DNA from: Macrocybe gigantea
Lineage: Eukaryota > Basidiomycota > Agaricomycetes > Agaricales > Callistosporiaceae
Length of the DNA stretch: 64,000 nucleotides
Direction: 5' to 3'
NCBI GenBank assembly: GCA_011319805.1
Contig: SJRY01000146.1
Location: forward strand, 62,001-126,000
A model generated the notes under the pieces. That model worked only from the letters and a program-made list of their open reading frames with translations. It did not search any database and was not told where the DNA came from. Shown here piece after piece: positions 23,544-34,169 of this stretch. The position numbers were made by a program, and so were the translations under genes. How positions within the stretch are numbered: the first letter of the stretch is position 1; each line of letters opens with the position of its first letter.

Positions 23544-23759
23544 GCGGACCGAGATTCAGAATGGGGGTGCAGGCAATGACAACGAATGGGAGGACGACAA
23601 CGATGATGAGGTAGAGGAATCAGATGGGGACGATGATGTCATGGACCAGGATGAGGCACCACAGCTGATTCCACACCCAGACCATTCGCACACTGGAAAC
23701 CAGCCAGAAGTGGACAAAGATGGGTTTACTCTTGTTTGGAGCAAGGGAAAAGGATGACA

Positions 23760-24192
23760 ACGATATGGCTCCTCGGTATATTGTCCTTAACTGCTTCGAT
23801 ATTCTGTCGTAATTCAGACCTACTCGCAGGCACCAGCCATCTAGAGATCAGTTGTATACCCTATCCTCGTTCGCAGAAATTGGATGCTGAATTCGTCATT
23901 CCATGATCTTACTTGGAAAAAACTGCAGTGCTGCTGGAAGCATATTGCCAACACAAGCCAATCATAGTCCTCTTTCTTGCTGGGCACGTCTAACAATGAA
24001 TACAAAGTCATCCAGCTACCAGCAGATCAACAATACGATCACAGAAAAGGAATTTTATTTCACTACCACTCCATTTGCTATCGATCTATGAGTACTTTGG
24101 AAGGGCATCGAAACTTTAACCATGAATGTGCCTGACTAAGTACGATCAAATTGTCTTGAAGCAACCAGACCACCAATTGGGAAGAGAGAACC
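23760..24192. other. no gene recognised
   Basis: Short frames only, between the end of the TSR2-like gene and the 185-codon frame at 24193. Confidence 0.45.
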
Positions 24193-24750
24193 ATGATCAT
24201 CACTGTGGTGGAGGCTCCAGCTCTGAGATCATCATATGAGCGATCAGTAAGCATTTTTCAACATAAGACAGGCATTACATATGGGTATGTTCCGAGCACC
24301 TCTGTTCATCCGCTATGGACTAACGACTTCCCTTCCCCATCCAGATTGGCGGTGAACACCATGGCCGGAAATTTGGTGCCACAAGTACACAGCTTTTGCA
24401 CAGATCTCAGCGGCAGCGATGAACGGCAACTTTACATGCTTCATCAGAATCATCACCATCGAGATGAGCAGCGAGATGGACTCGTTGAAGACGCAAATCA
24501 ATCAGCTGATGTTTTGGGGTCCGATGTCCCAGAACAGCTCATCGGTGGCTCGCCACAGCTGCGGCAGGTCATCACCAGCCTTGTAGGAAACACCACCAAA
24601 TCCATGCCATCGAAAGTGTCTCAAAAGGACCATGTCGCACTGAGCACCTGTCTGCTCGCACTCAACGACCAGAGTGTGACGCTCAAGTTTTGTGCCTCAG
24701 ACACCAGTATCAGCATCGCAAAGGACAAGTTCAGCCTGATCCTGATATGA
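24193..24750 (+). CDS. hypothetical protein, 185 codons
   Basis: An unbroken plus-strand frame with normal composition, ATG to TGA. It has a His-rich patch ([11 protein letters not shown] near residue 84) and no recognised domain. A GT..AG pair could make part of it intronic, so the gene model is uncertain. Confidence 0.3.
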   Translation: MIITVVEAPALRSSYERSVSIFQHKTGITYGYVPSTSVHPLWTNDFPSPSRLAVNTMAGNLVPQVHSFCTDLSGSDERQLYMLHQNHHHRDEQRDGLVEDANQSADVLGSDVPEQLIGGSPQLRQVITSLVGNTTKSMPSKVSQKDHVALSTCLLALNDQSVTLKFCASDTSISIAKDKFSLILI

Positions 24751-24759
24751 CGACTTGGA

Positions 24760-25274
24760 CAATGGTGTTTTTTTGTTTCACCTTTGCATCACTTTAAAAG
24801 CTGTCTCATGTCTTCTATGCTTCTAGGAGTATGGAGGGACAGATCTCGGTCTATCAATCTCTATAAATGTTGTCTGCCAACAAGTTGCTTACCTGTCCTT
24901 TGCCTTGACTTAAACTAGCTTGCAGTTACTTTGTATTTTGGATAAGAAGTGACTACATAGGCAAGAAACGTAAATAGCTATTAGGGTGTTTCAGAGTAGC
25001 CATTTTGAATCCATTTTGACGCCATTCTGAATCTCCTGCTGAATTCCATTTTGACTGAAATAAGAATGAAAATGAAGTCCAAAATGGATGTTTTCATCAA
25101 AATGGATGACAAAGGTCCTTTTGTGCAACATGGCCATTTTGTCTCTCCTGTTGGACTACCTGGCAGGACTATCAGACATGCGGAGTTCAATTTTCTAGGG
25201 ACCAAGAACGTGGATCTTCATGACATGTCCTTGTTCCACCACCACAACTTGTTGCTTGACATCCTTCCCAGCAT
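24760..25274. repeat. CCATTTTGA-rich repeat region
   Basis: Between about 25000 and 25140 the motif CATTTTGA and its complement TCAAAATG recur many times in both orientations, giving an inverted-repeat-rich patch. No gene is seen in the remainder. Confidence 0.4.
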
Positions 25275-25457
25275 ATGGCACAGAAACGGGCTAAATCCAA
25301 AAACAAATCCTTCTTCTCAGCTCCCAGCTCGCAGGGACAGTGCAACCGGAGGTCCGATGCTGTGACTACACCTGTTGATGGTGGGACCTTAGCAATGCCA
25401 AAGGAAGTTACCATGAAAGGTCCAAAAATCTACTGGGAGAAGGACCTGACTTGGACT
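25275..25457 (+). pseudogene. 5' end of a lineage-expanded gene, cut by chromovirus copy B
   Basis: ATG 25275 opens a frame (MAQKRAKSKNKSFFS, then DGGTLAMPKEVTMKGPKIYW) that reads straight into the LTR at 25458. I recall the block GPKIYWEKDLTW as the start of a common Agaricomycete family with a SANT/Myb-like N-terminal domain. The remainder of the gene is not found on the far side of copy B. Confidence 0.45.
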
Positions 25458-25776
25458 GTTACAGATGTCGCCCAAAGGACCATTCATTTTCTTATCTTAT
25501 CTTTCCCACATCCCTTATCTTCCCCATCATGCTGCGCAGCGTGCAGCCATTGAGTCATCCCACTTTCCTAGTCATCCTGAGTCATCTCCTTCCAGTCTTA
25601 CTCATCCGCAGTCCACAGCATTGTGCAGCCCATGGTCCGTGCTCGAGTACTGTAATATATATAAGGACTCCCAGATGTACCAGTAGCACTAGGCTTAATA
25701 TTCCTTTTGCCATCATCTCAAGACCACTCTTGCACTTAGTCGGCCTGAGTCCTTCTGAGATTCATCTAGCCTAACA
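25458..25776 (+). repeat. 5' LTR of copy B
   Basis: A 319-bp LTR, TGTTACAG to CTAACA. TATATATAA lies at 25656-25664. The predicted RNA start region AGGCTTAATAT lies at 25691-25701, about 30 nt downstream of the TATA box. Confidence 0.93.
25691..25701 (+). promoter_or_regulatory. putative 5' RNA end that acts as self-primer, copy B
   Basis: AGGCTTAATAT sits 27-33 nt after the TATA box, where a transcript would begin. It is exactly complementary to 25779-25789. Confidence 0.75.
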
Positions 25777-25778
25777 AG

Positions 25779-25789
25779 ATATTAAGCCT
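25779..25789 (+). promoter_or_regulatory. putative self-priming primer-binding site, copy B
   Basis: ATATTAAGCCT begins two nt after the LTR ends at 25776. It does not begin with the TGG typical of tRNA-primed elements. It is an 11-nt perfect complement of 25691-25701. Confidence 0.8.
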
Positions 25790-25821
25790 CGTCAAGACTC
25801 GCTCAGACTCACACACACACC

Positions 25822-26265
25822 ATGTCACGCTTCATCAAAGACTTGATCAACATTCGACGACAAGCAGTCGCCGACCCAGCGAGCACTAGCACGAGCGATG
25901 AGAGCACTTGGCTCAGAGAAGTAGACCAGACATTGCAGTCCACGCCATTTGCAGAGACAGTCCACGCCACCCACAGAGACACTAGCAATCCAAACAAACG
26001 AAAGAGAGAGCGCACGCCTACACCAAGTAGTGACGACGAAGAGCAGGCATTTCTGAGAGAGTTTGCCTTCACCACCACAGATGAGCCCGCTGAGATCCTC
26101 AGCGAAGGAGCAGCACAACTCATTGCAGAACTCTTCCTAGAAGGAGAATATGGGATAAGCCCAGAAGAGCTGTGGTCAGACCAGAATCTTCTTGCCGAAG
26201 AAGAGGACGAACCCATCCGCAAGAAAACAAGAGAAGAACGAACACAAGCCCGAGACTTTAGGTGA
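25822..26265 (+). pseudogene. ORF1 of copy B
   Basis: ATG 25822 opens 147 codons and is stopped by TGA (CGA in copy C) at 26263-26265. Beyond the stop, the frame homologous to copy C ORF1 continues in broken form to about 26470. The protein is acidic with a basic NLS-like KRKRER near residue 57. No family is recognised. Confidence 0.7.
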
Positions 26266-26457
26266 CAACAGATCAAGAATTATAATTGCCGAACACAGGA
26301 GGAAGACATACTGATACAGAGAGGGCACGACGCTCAGAGCATACGACAGAACCAACGAGAACAACACCAGAGTCAAGGACACACAGGAACGAAACCGCCG
26401 AACCCCTTCAGAGGACCAATCTGCCAAAGCACTGCATAAGGAAAGAATCGCACCACC

Positions 26458-27600
26458 GTGGCGAAAGTAAGCAACAGCGACTGGGATGAATACTATCAGT
26501 GGAGGGAGCGAAAAGGATTACCAAAGACAAACGGACTGACCGCCGCAGAGTGGGCTGACTTTGAACAAGCTTGTAAAATCACAGGAGTCGACCTAGACTA
26601 CTGGAAAGAACAGAGAGAGGAGTGAAGACAGAAACAGCTCCAAGAACAGCAAGCCCAAGTACAAGCACAGCAGACCCAAGAACAACAGATCCAGGAACAG
26701 GAAAACCAAGACCAAGAGAATGATGAAGAAACCCCCCAAAGGATGATGACAGAATACAAGGGAATCATCGCTGACCCGAAATCCTTTACAGGAGATCGAA
26801 CATCCTTTGATATTTGGTGGAGGAAGATGAAACTTTACATAACTGCACATGGAGACCTCACAGACACACAGAAGATTGGAGCAGTCCTGTCTAGAATGAC
26901 CGACGGACCCAGAGCCCACTGGGCATCAAAGAAGATTGACACCACTACCAACCAAAGCACATGGGCCGACTTCATAACCGAGATAGAGACACAATTCAGC
27001 AACGTCATGCCACCATCACAAGCAGGAAGCAAACTATTCAATATCAGACAGGGGAACCGACCCATCGATGAATTTCTGGATGAATTCGTAGACCTCGCAG
27101 GGAAAGCAGGAATGACAGGGACAGCCCCTCGTTTCCTACTCGAGAAGAGCTTAAACTGAAGGACAGCAGAAGCCGTACACTCGATCTCCACACTTCCAAC
27201 AGATGGAGATGAATATATCAAGACAGTTCGAGCGATTGGACGAAACATCGATGAACACAGAAATGTGATGAGAGGAGAATTCACAAGCAATCAGCGCAGG
27301 ACTGGAAATCCAAACCGAGGAGCAGGACAGGCCATGGAAGTCGACAAAGTATGAAGCAACAACTGCTTCAACTGCAATAAACCAGGACACATCTCACGAA
27401 ACTGCCCGGAACCACAAAAAGGAGCAGCAAATGTCACATGTTTCAATTGTGGCTTAAAGGGACACTATGCATGAAACTGCAAGAAGAAGAAGAAGGGGAA
27501 ATCCTGAGTTAGAGAAGTGAAAGAAGAAGAAGGAGAGGACGAAGAAGATAAGGATGAAGAAAGCTCTGACAAAGAAGGTTTTGTTGAAGGGTCTGACTAG
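26458..27600 (+). pseudogene. gag of copy B, four or more in-frame TGA codons
   Basis: The frame from GTG 26458 to TAG 27598-27600 is 381 codons long and free of indels. It contains the Gln-rich segment, the gag core (SFDIWWRKMKLYITAHGD) and two CCHC knuckles ([25 protein letters not shown]). It is interrupted by TGA at sites where copy C has CGA, all shared with copy A. The start codon is GTG in A and B and ATG in C, and sits inside the end of ORF1. An acidic tail (EEDKDEESSDKEG) precedes the stop. Confidence 0.85.
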
Positions 27601-28705
27601 GAGGTGCTAAATCGCGACCCATACAACTGAAACAGACTCGCTTCGATACCAGATGTAGATCATCCCATACTCTGAAATACACCATTCCCGCCAAGCGATC
27701 TGAAGCACCAAGAAAAACCATCCAAGGGGACAAAGCACCAAAGAGGAAAGAGCTCGCAGTACCAGCGAGGATACAAACACGAAAAGGAATCACAACGATA
27801 ACACTAGAAGTCGATAGCGGAGCGGACAGGACCTGCATCAACACCGCGATAGTAGCAAAAACAGGACTGAAGACACGGCGAATCAAGAAGATTCCCATCA
27901 TAAATGCAGACGGATCACCCAACCGTCAGAAAACAGCAGACCGAGTAGCGGAGGTCCACATTGACATTAAAGGATACAAGGAGCACATGGAAGCCATCGT
28001 ACTCGACATCAGAAAAACCGACATGCTACTAGGACATGACTGGCTTGTCTACCACAACCCAACAATCAAATGGAGGACAGGAGAAATTGTCTTCGACAGA
28101 TGCCCCAAAACATGCAAAATAAACCACCAGACGATCATGATACAGAAGGTGGCTGAACCAGCGAAAACCACAGCCAGCGACAAGACAGGAACCCAGATAC
28201 CCCCATATCTGATCAGATTCAAACACCTCTTCAAGGAGAAGAACTTTGATCGCTTACCAGACCACAAAGAATGGGACCATGAAATAAACTTAACGAAGGA
28301 TGCACCCAAAACGATACCGAGCAAGATTTATCTGATGACACAGAAAGAACTAGAGGAACTAGATGCCTTTGTCGAAGAAGGATTACGAACAGGGAAAATA
28401 CGCCCATCGAAATCGCCTTACGCAGCACCCTGCTTCTTTCGCAATAAGAAGGATGGAAGCAAACGACTCATCCAAGACTACCGGGAGATAAACAAATATA
28501 CAGTCAAAGACAAGTTCCCATTACCATGCATCAGTGAGCTCCTTGATGTATTACAAGGAGCAAAGTACTTTAGCAAGATCGATATCATCTGGGGATACAA
28601 TAACATGCACATCCGGAAAGGGGACAAATGGAAGGCAGCCTTCCTAACAGCAAGAGGACTCTTTGAACCGACAGTCATGTATTTTGGGCAGTGCAACACA
28701 CCAGG
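27597..28705 (+). pseudogene. 5' part of pol of copy B: protease and partial RT
   Basis: The pol frame is shifted -1 relative to gag and opens around the gag stop. It contains the aspartic protease motif VDSGADRTCI (about 27812-27841), then MLLGHDWLVYHNPT, and the RT fingers and palm (KSPYAAPCFFRNKKDGS, RLIQDYREIN). It breaks off after GQCNTPG, just before the YMDD region, where LTR sequence starts. The first in-frame ATG is 27987. No stop lies between about 27600 and the LTR junction, so this segment is better preserved than gag. Confidence 0.88.
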
Positions 28706-29025
28706 TATTACAGACGTCGCCCAAAGGACCATTCAATTTCTTATCTTATCTTTCCCACATCCCTTATCTCCCCCGTCATGCTGCGCAGCGCGCAGCCTTC
28801 GAGTCATTCCACTTCCCTAGTCATCCTGAGTCATCTCCTTCCAGTCTTACTCATCCGCAGTCCACAGCATTGCGCAGCCCATGGTCCGTGCTCGAGTACT
28901 GTAATGTATATAAGGACTCCCAGATGTACCAGTAGCGCTAGGCTTAATATTCCTTTTGCCATCATCTCAAGACCACTCTCACACTTAGTCTGCCTGAGTC
29001 CTTCTGAGATTCGTCTAGCCTAACA
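28706..29025 (+). repeat. LTR fused to RT of copy B
   Basis: A 320-bp LTR, starting TATTACAG (canonical TGTTACAG) and ending CTAACA. Its left neighbour is the RT of copy B (ACCAGG) and its right neighbour is LINE sequence. Neither flank repeats the other, so it is neither a simple solo insertion nor the original 3' LTR. Confidence 0.9.
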
Positions 29026-29493
29026 ATGCCCCAGGTGAAAAAGAAAACCCCTTTGGAAATGAGACAGAACATCTTCCTCCAGTTCTGGAAAATGTTCACT
29101 GGACACCATGCTAATAACAAAAACCCTCCCCTTATCAGAGATATGAGTGAGACTGCAAAGAAATGTAACTTACACATGGAAATCCTTTGAACAACCTAGG
29201 CCACACTCCGAAATCTCCCAATGTGGTACTATGCCAAGGCAGATCACCAACTCCAAAGAGAAGCAATCACAAAAACTGGAAAATGCCTGTCACAAACCCA
29301 CACCATAAGAACAGTTAGAGAAATGACTGATCTTGCACTACTAGCCCAAACAACAGAGCACCGAGAATCCCTTTACTGTTGCTGCATTTTATGCATGGAC
29401 CTATGAAAACTGGGATGTGAACACCTATCTGTATGCATAAAGAAAGCAAAAGAACTCCTTAACCTACTGCCCTCAAATGGAACTCCTGATGAA

Positions 29494-30780
29494 ATGATGA
29501 AACCCAACCTGACCAAGAGGACCCAGAACATGAAGCTGAGATACCCAAGGACTGGATACTATTTAACCCCCTTTACAATGACTATAATCATTGCAACTAA
29601 TGGTTCTGCCATAAACACCAGTCTAGTATCAGCCAGGGCAGGAGCCAGAATCTTCTTCAGAGAAAACAATGAAAGGAACAGGTCAATAAGGCTACCTACC
29701 AACCTCCTACAAACAAACTAAGTTGCAGAACTCACTACAATTAAGGAAATTGACCTATGCATTGAAAGTGATTCCAAATATGCAATCGGTGCACTTATGA
29801 AGCATCTAACAACCCACAAGAACCAAGGCTATATCAGAATTGTGAACACAAAGCTCCTCTGGGCCATAGCAGCAGCCTTCCACAAATAAGAAGCAAGAAC
29901 CTACATGAAATGGGTCAAAGACTACAAGGGCCACAAATGAAACAAAGAGGCCAACTGCATGGCTAATGAAGGCATATAAAAAACACAACCAGACCCAATC
30001 TCCCTCCATGTCCCACCAAACCAAAAGCTATCCAGTGCAAAACTGAGTTCCATAACCCAATCAATTGCATATCAGGGCATCAGAGAGATCAAGCTATAGT
30101 TGAAAACATACCTAAGAAGATCAACAACAATCAGGATTGACAAGATCCAAAATGAAATAGAGGACACCACTTTAGAAAAACCAACCGAAGAGCAGATATG
30201 GAATGCAATCCAATATAAAGACTTCTTGAGGAAGTGCTGATATTTCTTCTGAATGGTCATACACAATGCTTATCGGATAGGCTTCTACTAAAAGAAACCA
30301 TACTTCAATGAAGAAATCCAGGAGAGGAGTGAATGCAAGCACTGTGGAGTAGATGAAACAATAAACCACATACTAACAAGATGTGGAACCCTTGGACAAT
30401 AAGAAATATGGGAACTCATCAAGGAAGTCTGGTCTAATAAGAAACATGAATGGAGGCAACCATGGTTAGGAAATATAATTGGATATGCACTCACCAACCA
30501 CCGGAACAGTAAAGGTAAACCAGATACCAGAGCAAACTGACTGTGGCAGATAATGGTTGCCGAATCTGCATATCTTATCTGGAAAATCTGATGTGAGAGT
30601 GTCATAAGGAATCAAAATACATCCTTCGCTCCTCAGGAGGTTAGACAAAGATGGCTCACATTAATGAATGACCAGATTAAACTTGATCATCTACTCACCA
30701 ATTATGGATATAAGGGCACAAATAAAAAAATGATATCTAAAACATGGAAATCCTTCATAATAGAGAAGACCTCTAACTAA
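29494..30780 (+). pseudogene. LINE ORF2 C-terminus: RNase H domain and CCHC-like tail
   Basis: RNase H-type blocks appear in order: TNGSAINTSLVSARAG (about 29600; the first motif, with N where D is usual), AELTTIKEIDLC (Glu), ESDSKYAIGAL (Asp) and KGHKxNKEANCMANEG (His region near 29930). A cysteine/histidine tail follows (CKHCGVDETINHILTRC, about 30331-30381), typical of LINE C-termini. At least ten stops break the frame. An upstream fragment at 29031-29405 in the same direction probably belongs to the same ORF. Confidence 0.75.
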
Positions 30781-31044
30781 AGGTGAGCAGGGTTTTAGTG
30801 GGTATTGGACAGTCTTGGAGACAAGGGGTGGGATAACTCACCCTGAGCCACTGCAGCTGTACTGAGCCCCACACTCTGTGTGTAAAGGCATTTTCTTGTG
30901 GTGGCTCGAACCTTTCCTGAGGTTTCAATCCCTTGGACCCCATAGCGAATGGTGAGACTCTCTTCATTGGCTATCAAGGTGACACAAGGTGGAAACACCC
31001 TGTGTTGGAGTTCTAAAGTCTTCCTTAATGGGTAACACTCTACC

Positions 31045-31062
31045 AAAAAAAAAAAAAAAAAA
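31045..31062 (+). other. poly(A) tail of LINE
   Basis: Eighteen consecutive A residues mark the 3' end of the LINE. They directly abut the left arm of the palindrome; the last three A residues pair with the first T residues beyond the right arm. Confidence 0.9.
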
Positions 31063-32737
31063 CCATGTAAGGTGCTTTGATCTCTTATAAACATGCCACA
31101 TTGTCCAGTTCCATATCCCGCATCAAGCTTTCAGGTAGGACTTGATGCCCGTGATATTTTTTGCTTGCCCACACTGCTTGAAGGCTATTCAGACCCTTCC
31201 AATATGCATCCATGAATCTTAGAGACCATTTTGCAAACTTGTACAGTTTAAACCCAATATGAGGAACAGAAAGGCTCGTTGTGAGTTGCCTTGCAAATAC
31301 CTTTGAATTGTAATAAGGGGGATCGATTCTAAGGCCTCTATGATGAACTTCTCCATTGCCTCTTCCCTTTTAGCCAGAGGGAACCTTTGATAAACCTGCT
31401 TTGCATAACCCCAACATTGCTCAATGAAGTTGAGGTCACAGTGAAATTTTGGAAGTATGAGCACCGAAAACCCTTGTGTGTTATATTCTTCTTCAAGATG
31501 TGATCTTACATTGATAAAGTCAGGTTGATTGTAAAGAATCCACTGACAGCAACAGTCATTTGGATTCCCTGCAGCAATGCAACCAGATGAAAAATCCTTA
31601 CACTGGGTGCATTTATAGCTAACATCATCCCCATGCTCTTTAAGGATAATCGCCATCCCTTTGAATACTGTCACATGATCAAAAGCATTACAGAAGTGTT
31701 ACTTTACCACTGATCCTTGAATAACTTGCTTTAAACTCTACTTGCAAGAAAATAGCTTTACAGAGTTATGGAGAAATTGATATACAAGAAAATTGTGTAG
31801 CAGATTTGGATAAAACAACTGTTTGAAGAAGTTATTTCATTATTAGTCATGCAAGATTGGAAGCTCTGTTGATCATGTGGCAATTTACAACACTCCTTCA
31901 GAAAATGGGACATACAAAGGCATGGAAATGGCAAGTCACAGCATGATTACCAAATATGAAGAGGAAGAGAGAAAGAGAAGAAGCTGACAAGGAGAACCAA
32001 AGGGCAAGTAAAGCCAGAGAGGATATATTTAATATTCTTGACTGATGTGTTACCTGCTCAAAAGCAAGAGAGCAAGGATAACCCCCCTGCAAAGTGAACC
32101 AAGATGGGCATCCTTACTAAATCTGATATGAATATCATCATCAATCCATTCAATGAAGTCTCAGATGATGACAGCACACACCAACCTTTGGTATTCCCTG
32201 TGTTGACTCCAGTGCCTCCAGAGGATCCACCAGTCATGTGAACAGCTGACAAAACAGCAACATTAGCAAGAGAAGAAGCAAACCAAGCTCAAAAGAAACT
32301 TGCCTTGGCCATTAAAGAGGCAGACATGGCAGAAATCTGAGCCTCTCAAGCAATTTTACTTGCAGATCTTGCCAGAAAACAAGCTAAGCAAGTCCCATGT
32401 GCATTATTCCAAGATGCAGCAAAGGAGGCTTGTCATATCACACAATTGGCTATCAAAAGTGCAGCTAGAGCTAAAAAGAGGCAATGTGAGGTGCAGAACA
32501 ACTACAATGACAAGCTAGGGCAATATGCAAATGCAACAAAATAGGCTCACCTTGCAAGCAATCAGCCAGCATGTGAAAATGATGAATCCGAGGACAGCGC
32601 AGTTATCAATGATGAATTATTGCATGGAGGGCTAATGGATGATAATGATCACAATGATGAGAATGAGCCAGTCATCCTGATGCAGGATCCCAAGTTAAGC
32701 ATGGTGCTGTCGAAGGATAAAGCCTGTGCTGCACATA
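31060..32737 (+). repeat. left arm of palindrome
   Basis: Inverted copy of 34329-36006. It contains the reversed transposase C-terminal segment (minus frame 31674-31219) and the forward N-terminal region from about 31670. Confidence 0.93.
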
Positions 32738-33820
32738 ATGATCTTTCACAACTCTTTCATAAATGTCATAAAAATGGACAGGTTGATTCCTGGACATAGA
32801 CATGCCTGGAAGCAATGAAGATGGTCCTGTGAGAGTACCTCAGTACAGAGCAAGCATGGATTGTGGTCTCGTTACACATTGCTCACCTCTATGAATGAGG
32901 AAAAGACTGGTCATGGAAACTCTGCAAATGGTGCCAATGTTATATTGCTAATAGGAATGACTTGCCTCAGAATCCTTATGGCACATGGAGGATGTCATGG
33001 ATAGCAAAGTATGATGACCTCCAACAGGAGATCACAATACACCTACAAAGCATCAGGACACATGTCTATGCCCAAGATATCATGGACTACCTTGATTGAG
33101 CCAAAGTCAAGAGCAGGTAGAAGCTCAAAAAAACCATTTCGATAGCTACAGCACAATATTAGATAACTGACCTGGGTTATCAATGGAAGCATCTGAACAA
33201 TGGAATGTATGTCAATGGATATGAAAGGGAAGATGTTGTCAAGTACTGGAAAGAGGTGTTCCTTCCTACCTATCTCCAATATGAATTGGAGGCTGTTTAA
33301 TATGATCACAATGGAAATGAGAAGGCTATCTATGACTCACTGGAAGGCATGCAATGGCCACATGATGCAGATGATGCTTGTCCACACCCTTTTGTGATGA
33401 GGCCTAACATGCTTTAGCACCATGACGAATCCACTTTTCAGCTAAACAACTGCTGCAAAATGTGTTGGAAAAGTCCAAGTGAAGGATATTCACTCCAGCT
33501 GAAAGGGAAGGGGCCCTCAATAATGGTGTCAGACTATGTCTCAAGCTGCTATAGGTGGTTACGCTCACCAGATGGCAAAGTTCAAGCTTGTTAATTGTTC
33601 AAGCCAGGCAAAAATCATGATGGCTATTATAGGAACAAGGAAGTCATAGAGCAAGTCCATGCCATGATGAACATCCTGCAAGAATATTACCCAAATGAAC
33701 ACCACTGTTTTATATTTGACAATGCCTCAACTCATCTGAAGTGGTAGCCGACTACTCTGTCTGCCAAAAAAATGCCAAAATATTCACCAAAAGGCAATTC
33801 TCTTTGGGGGGCAGAGGTAA

Positions 33821-33825
33821 ATGTG
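33821..33825 (+). repeat. target site duplication ATGTG, left of solo LTR
   Basis: ATGTG precedes the LTR at 33826 and is repeated at 34170-34174. Confidence 0.85.
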
Positions 33826-34169
33826 TGCTATGCAAAACCTAATCTGTGTGCAAGTCACAAGCAGTGCGAGAGGGCAGGGACAAGAATGCAATATTAAGCT
33901 AGCTTGAAGCTGGGTTCTACTTTACAGACTCTGCCTACTTTTATAATACTACCTTATCTACTATGTGTTATCCTCATGCATCGAGGGGTTTGTGCTACTG
34001 GCTATATGAACTGTTGCTGACTGAATGCCTCACGCCCTTCTGCAGGTGATGAGTAAGAGCCATTTTAGTGATGATGCATCCTTGTCATGTGACTCCCTGT
34101 TGGTTTCCTCATGTCATATCCCATCTTGTGATCAGCTTTGTCACATGTTTGTTGATTGTTTTCATAACA
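33826..34169 (-). repeat. second solo LTR of the copia-type family
   Basis: A 344-bp LTR that starts TGCTATGCAAAACC on the plus strand and ends CATAACA. It shares blocks with the solo LTR at 23125-23538, including TGCTAYGCAAAACC and the GAAGCTGGGTTCTACT segment. It is flanked by ATGTG on both sides and interrupts the transposase between GAEVNV and the sequence that resumes at 34175. It is more diverged than the TSR2 copy, so it is older. Confidence 0.85.

Larger units (their letters stand above)
22752..23756 (+). pseudogene. TSR2: TSR2-like pre-rRNA processing gene, split by a solo LTR
   Basis: The N-terminus (VLFARGVIVQLAIWPALRIV, then EGWGG) matches the conserved start of TSR2. The core EEQDPPPDDQYVKEMLLQIL, the helix ETPAGKQDLVLRFEESAEKVKG, the acidic tract (EWEDDNDDEVEESDGDDD) and the C-terminal PEVDKDGFTLV are in family order. 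In yeast TSR2 escorts ribosomal protein eS26 and is needed for 20S pre-rRNA processing. The frame changes near 22893 and twice between 23000 and 23035. A 414-bp solo LTR (23125-23538) with a 5-bp target duplication sits between the codons for EKVKG and KRTEIQ; the reading frame lines up on either side of it. This copy cannot encode a normal protein, so a functional paralogue elsewhere is expected. Confidence 0.8.
25458..29025 (+). mobile_element. Ty3/gypsy chromovirus, copy B (truncated, mismatched flanks)
   Basis: The order is 5' LTR 25458-25776, primer-binding site, ORF1, gag, protease and the first part of RT to 28705, then directly a 320-bp LTR (28706-29025). RNase H, integrase, chromodomain and ORF4 are absent. 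Flanks do not match: TGGAC on the left and ATGCC on the right. The left flank is a gene fragment and the right flank is a LINE. The gag region is nearly identical to copy A and shares its stops. Confidence 0.93.
29026..31062 (+). mobile_element. LINE (non-LTR retrotransposon) 3' portion with poly(A) tail
   Basis: Decayed coding sequence of the C-terminal half of a LINE ORF2 is followed by a 3' UTR (30781-31044) and an 18-A tail (31045-31062). The 5' part, including the endonuclease and the RT core, is missing. The left boundary is set by the LTR of copy B. Confidence 0.8.

Noticed and set aside
6771..29025. Copies A and B as the two halves of an inverted segmental duplication
   Set aside because: The sequences outside their LTRs do not match, so independent insertion fits better.
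28706..29025. Simple solo LTR insertion into copy B
   Set aside because: The sequence to the right is not the continuation of RT and no 5-bp duplication is present.
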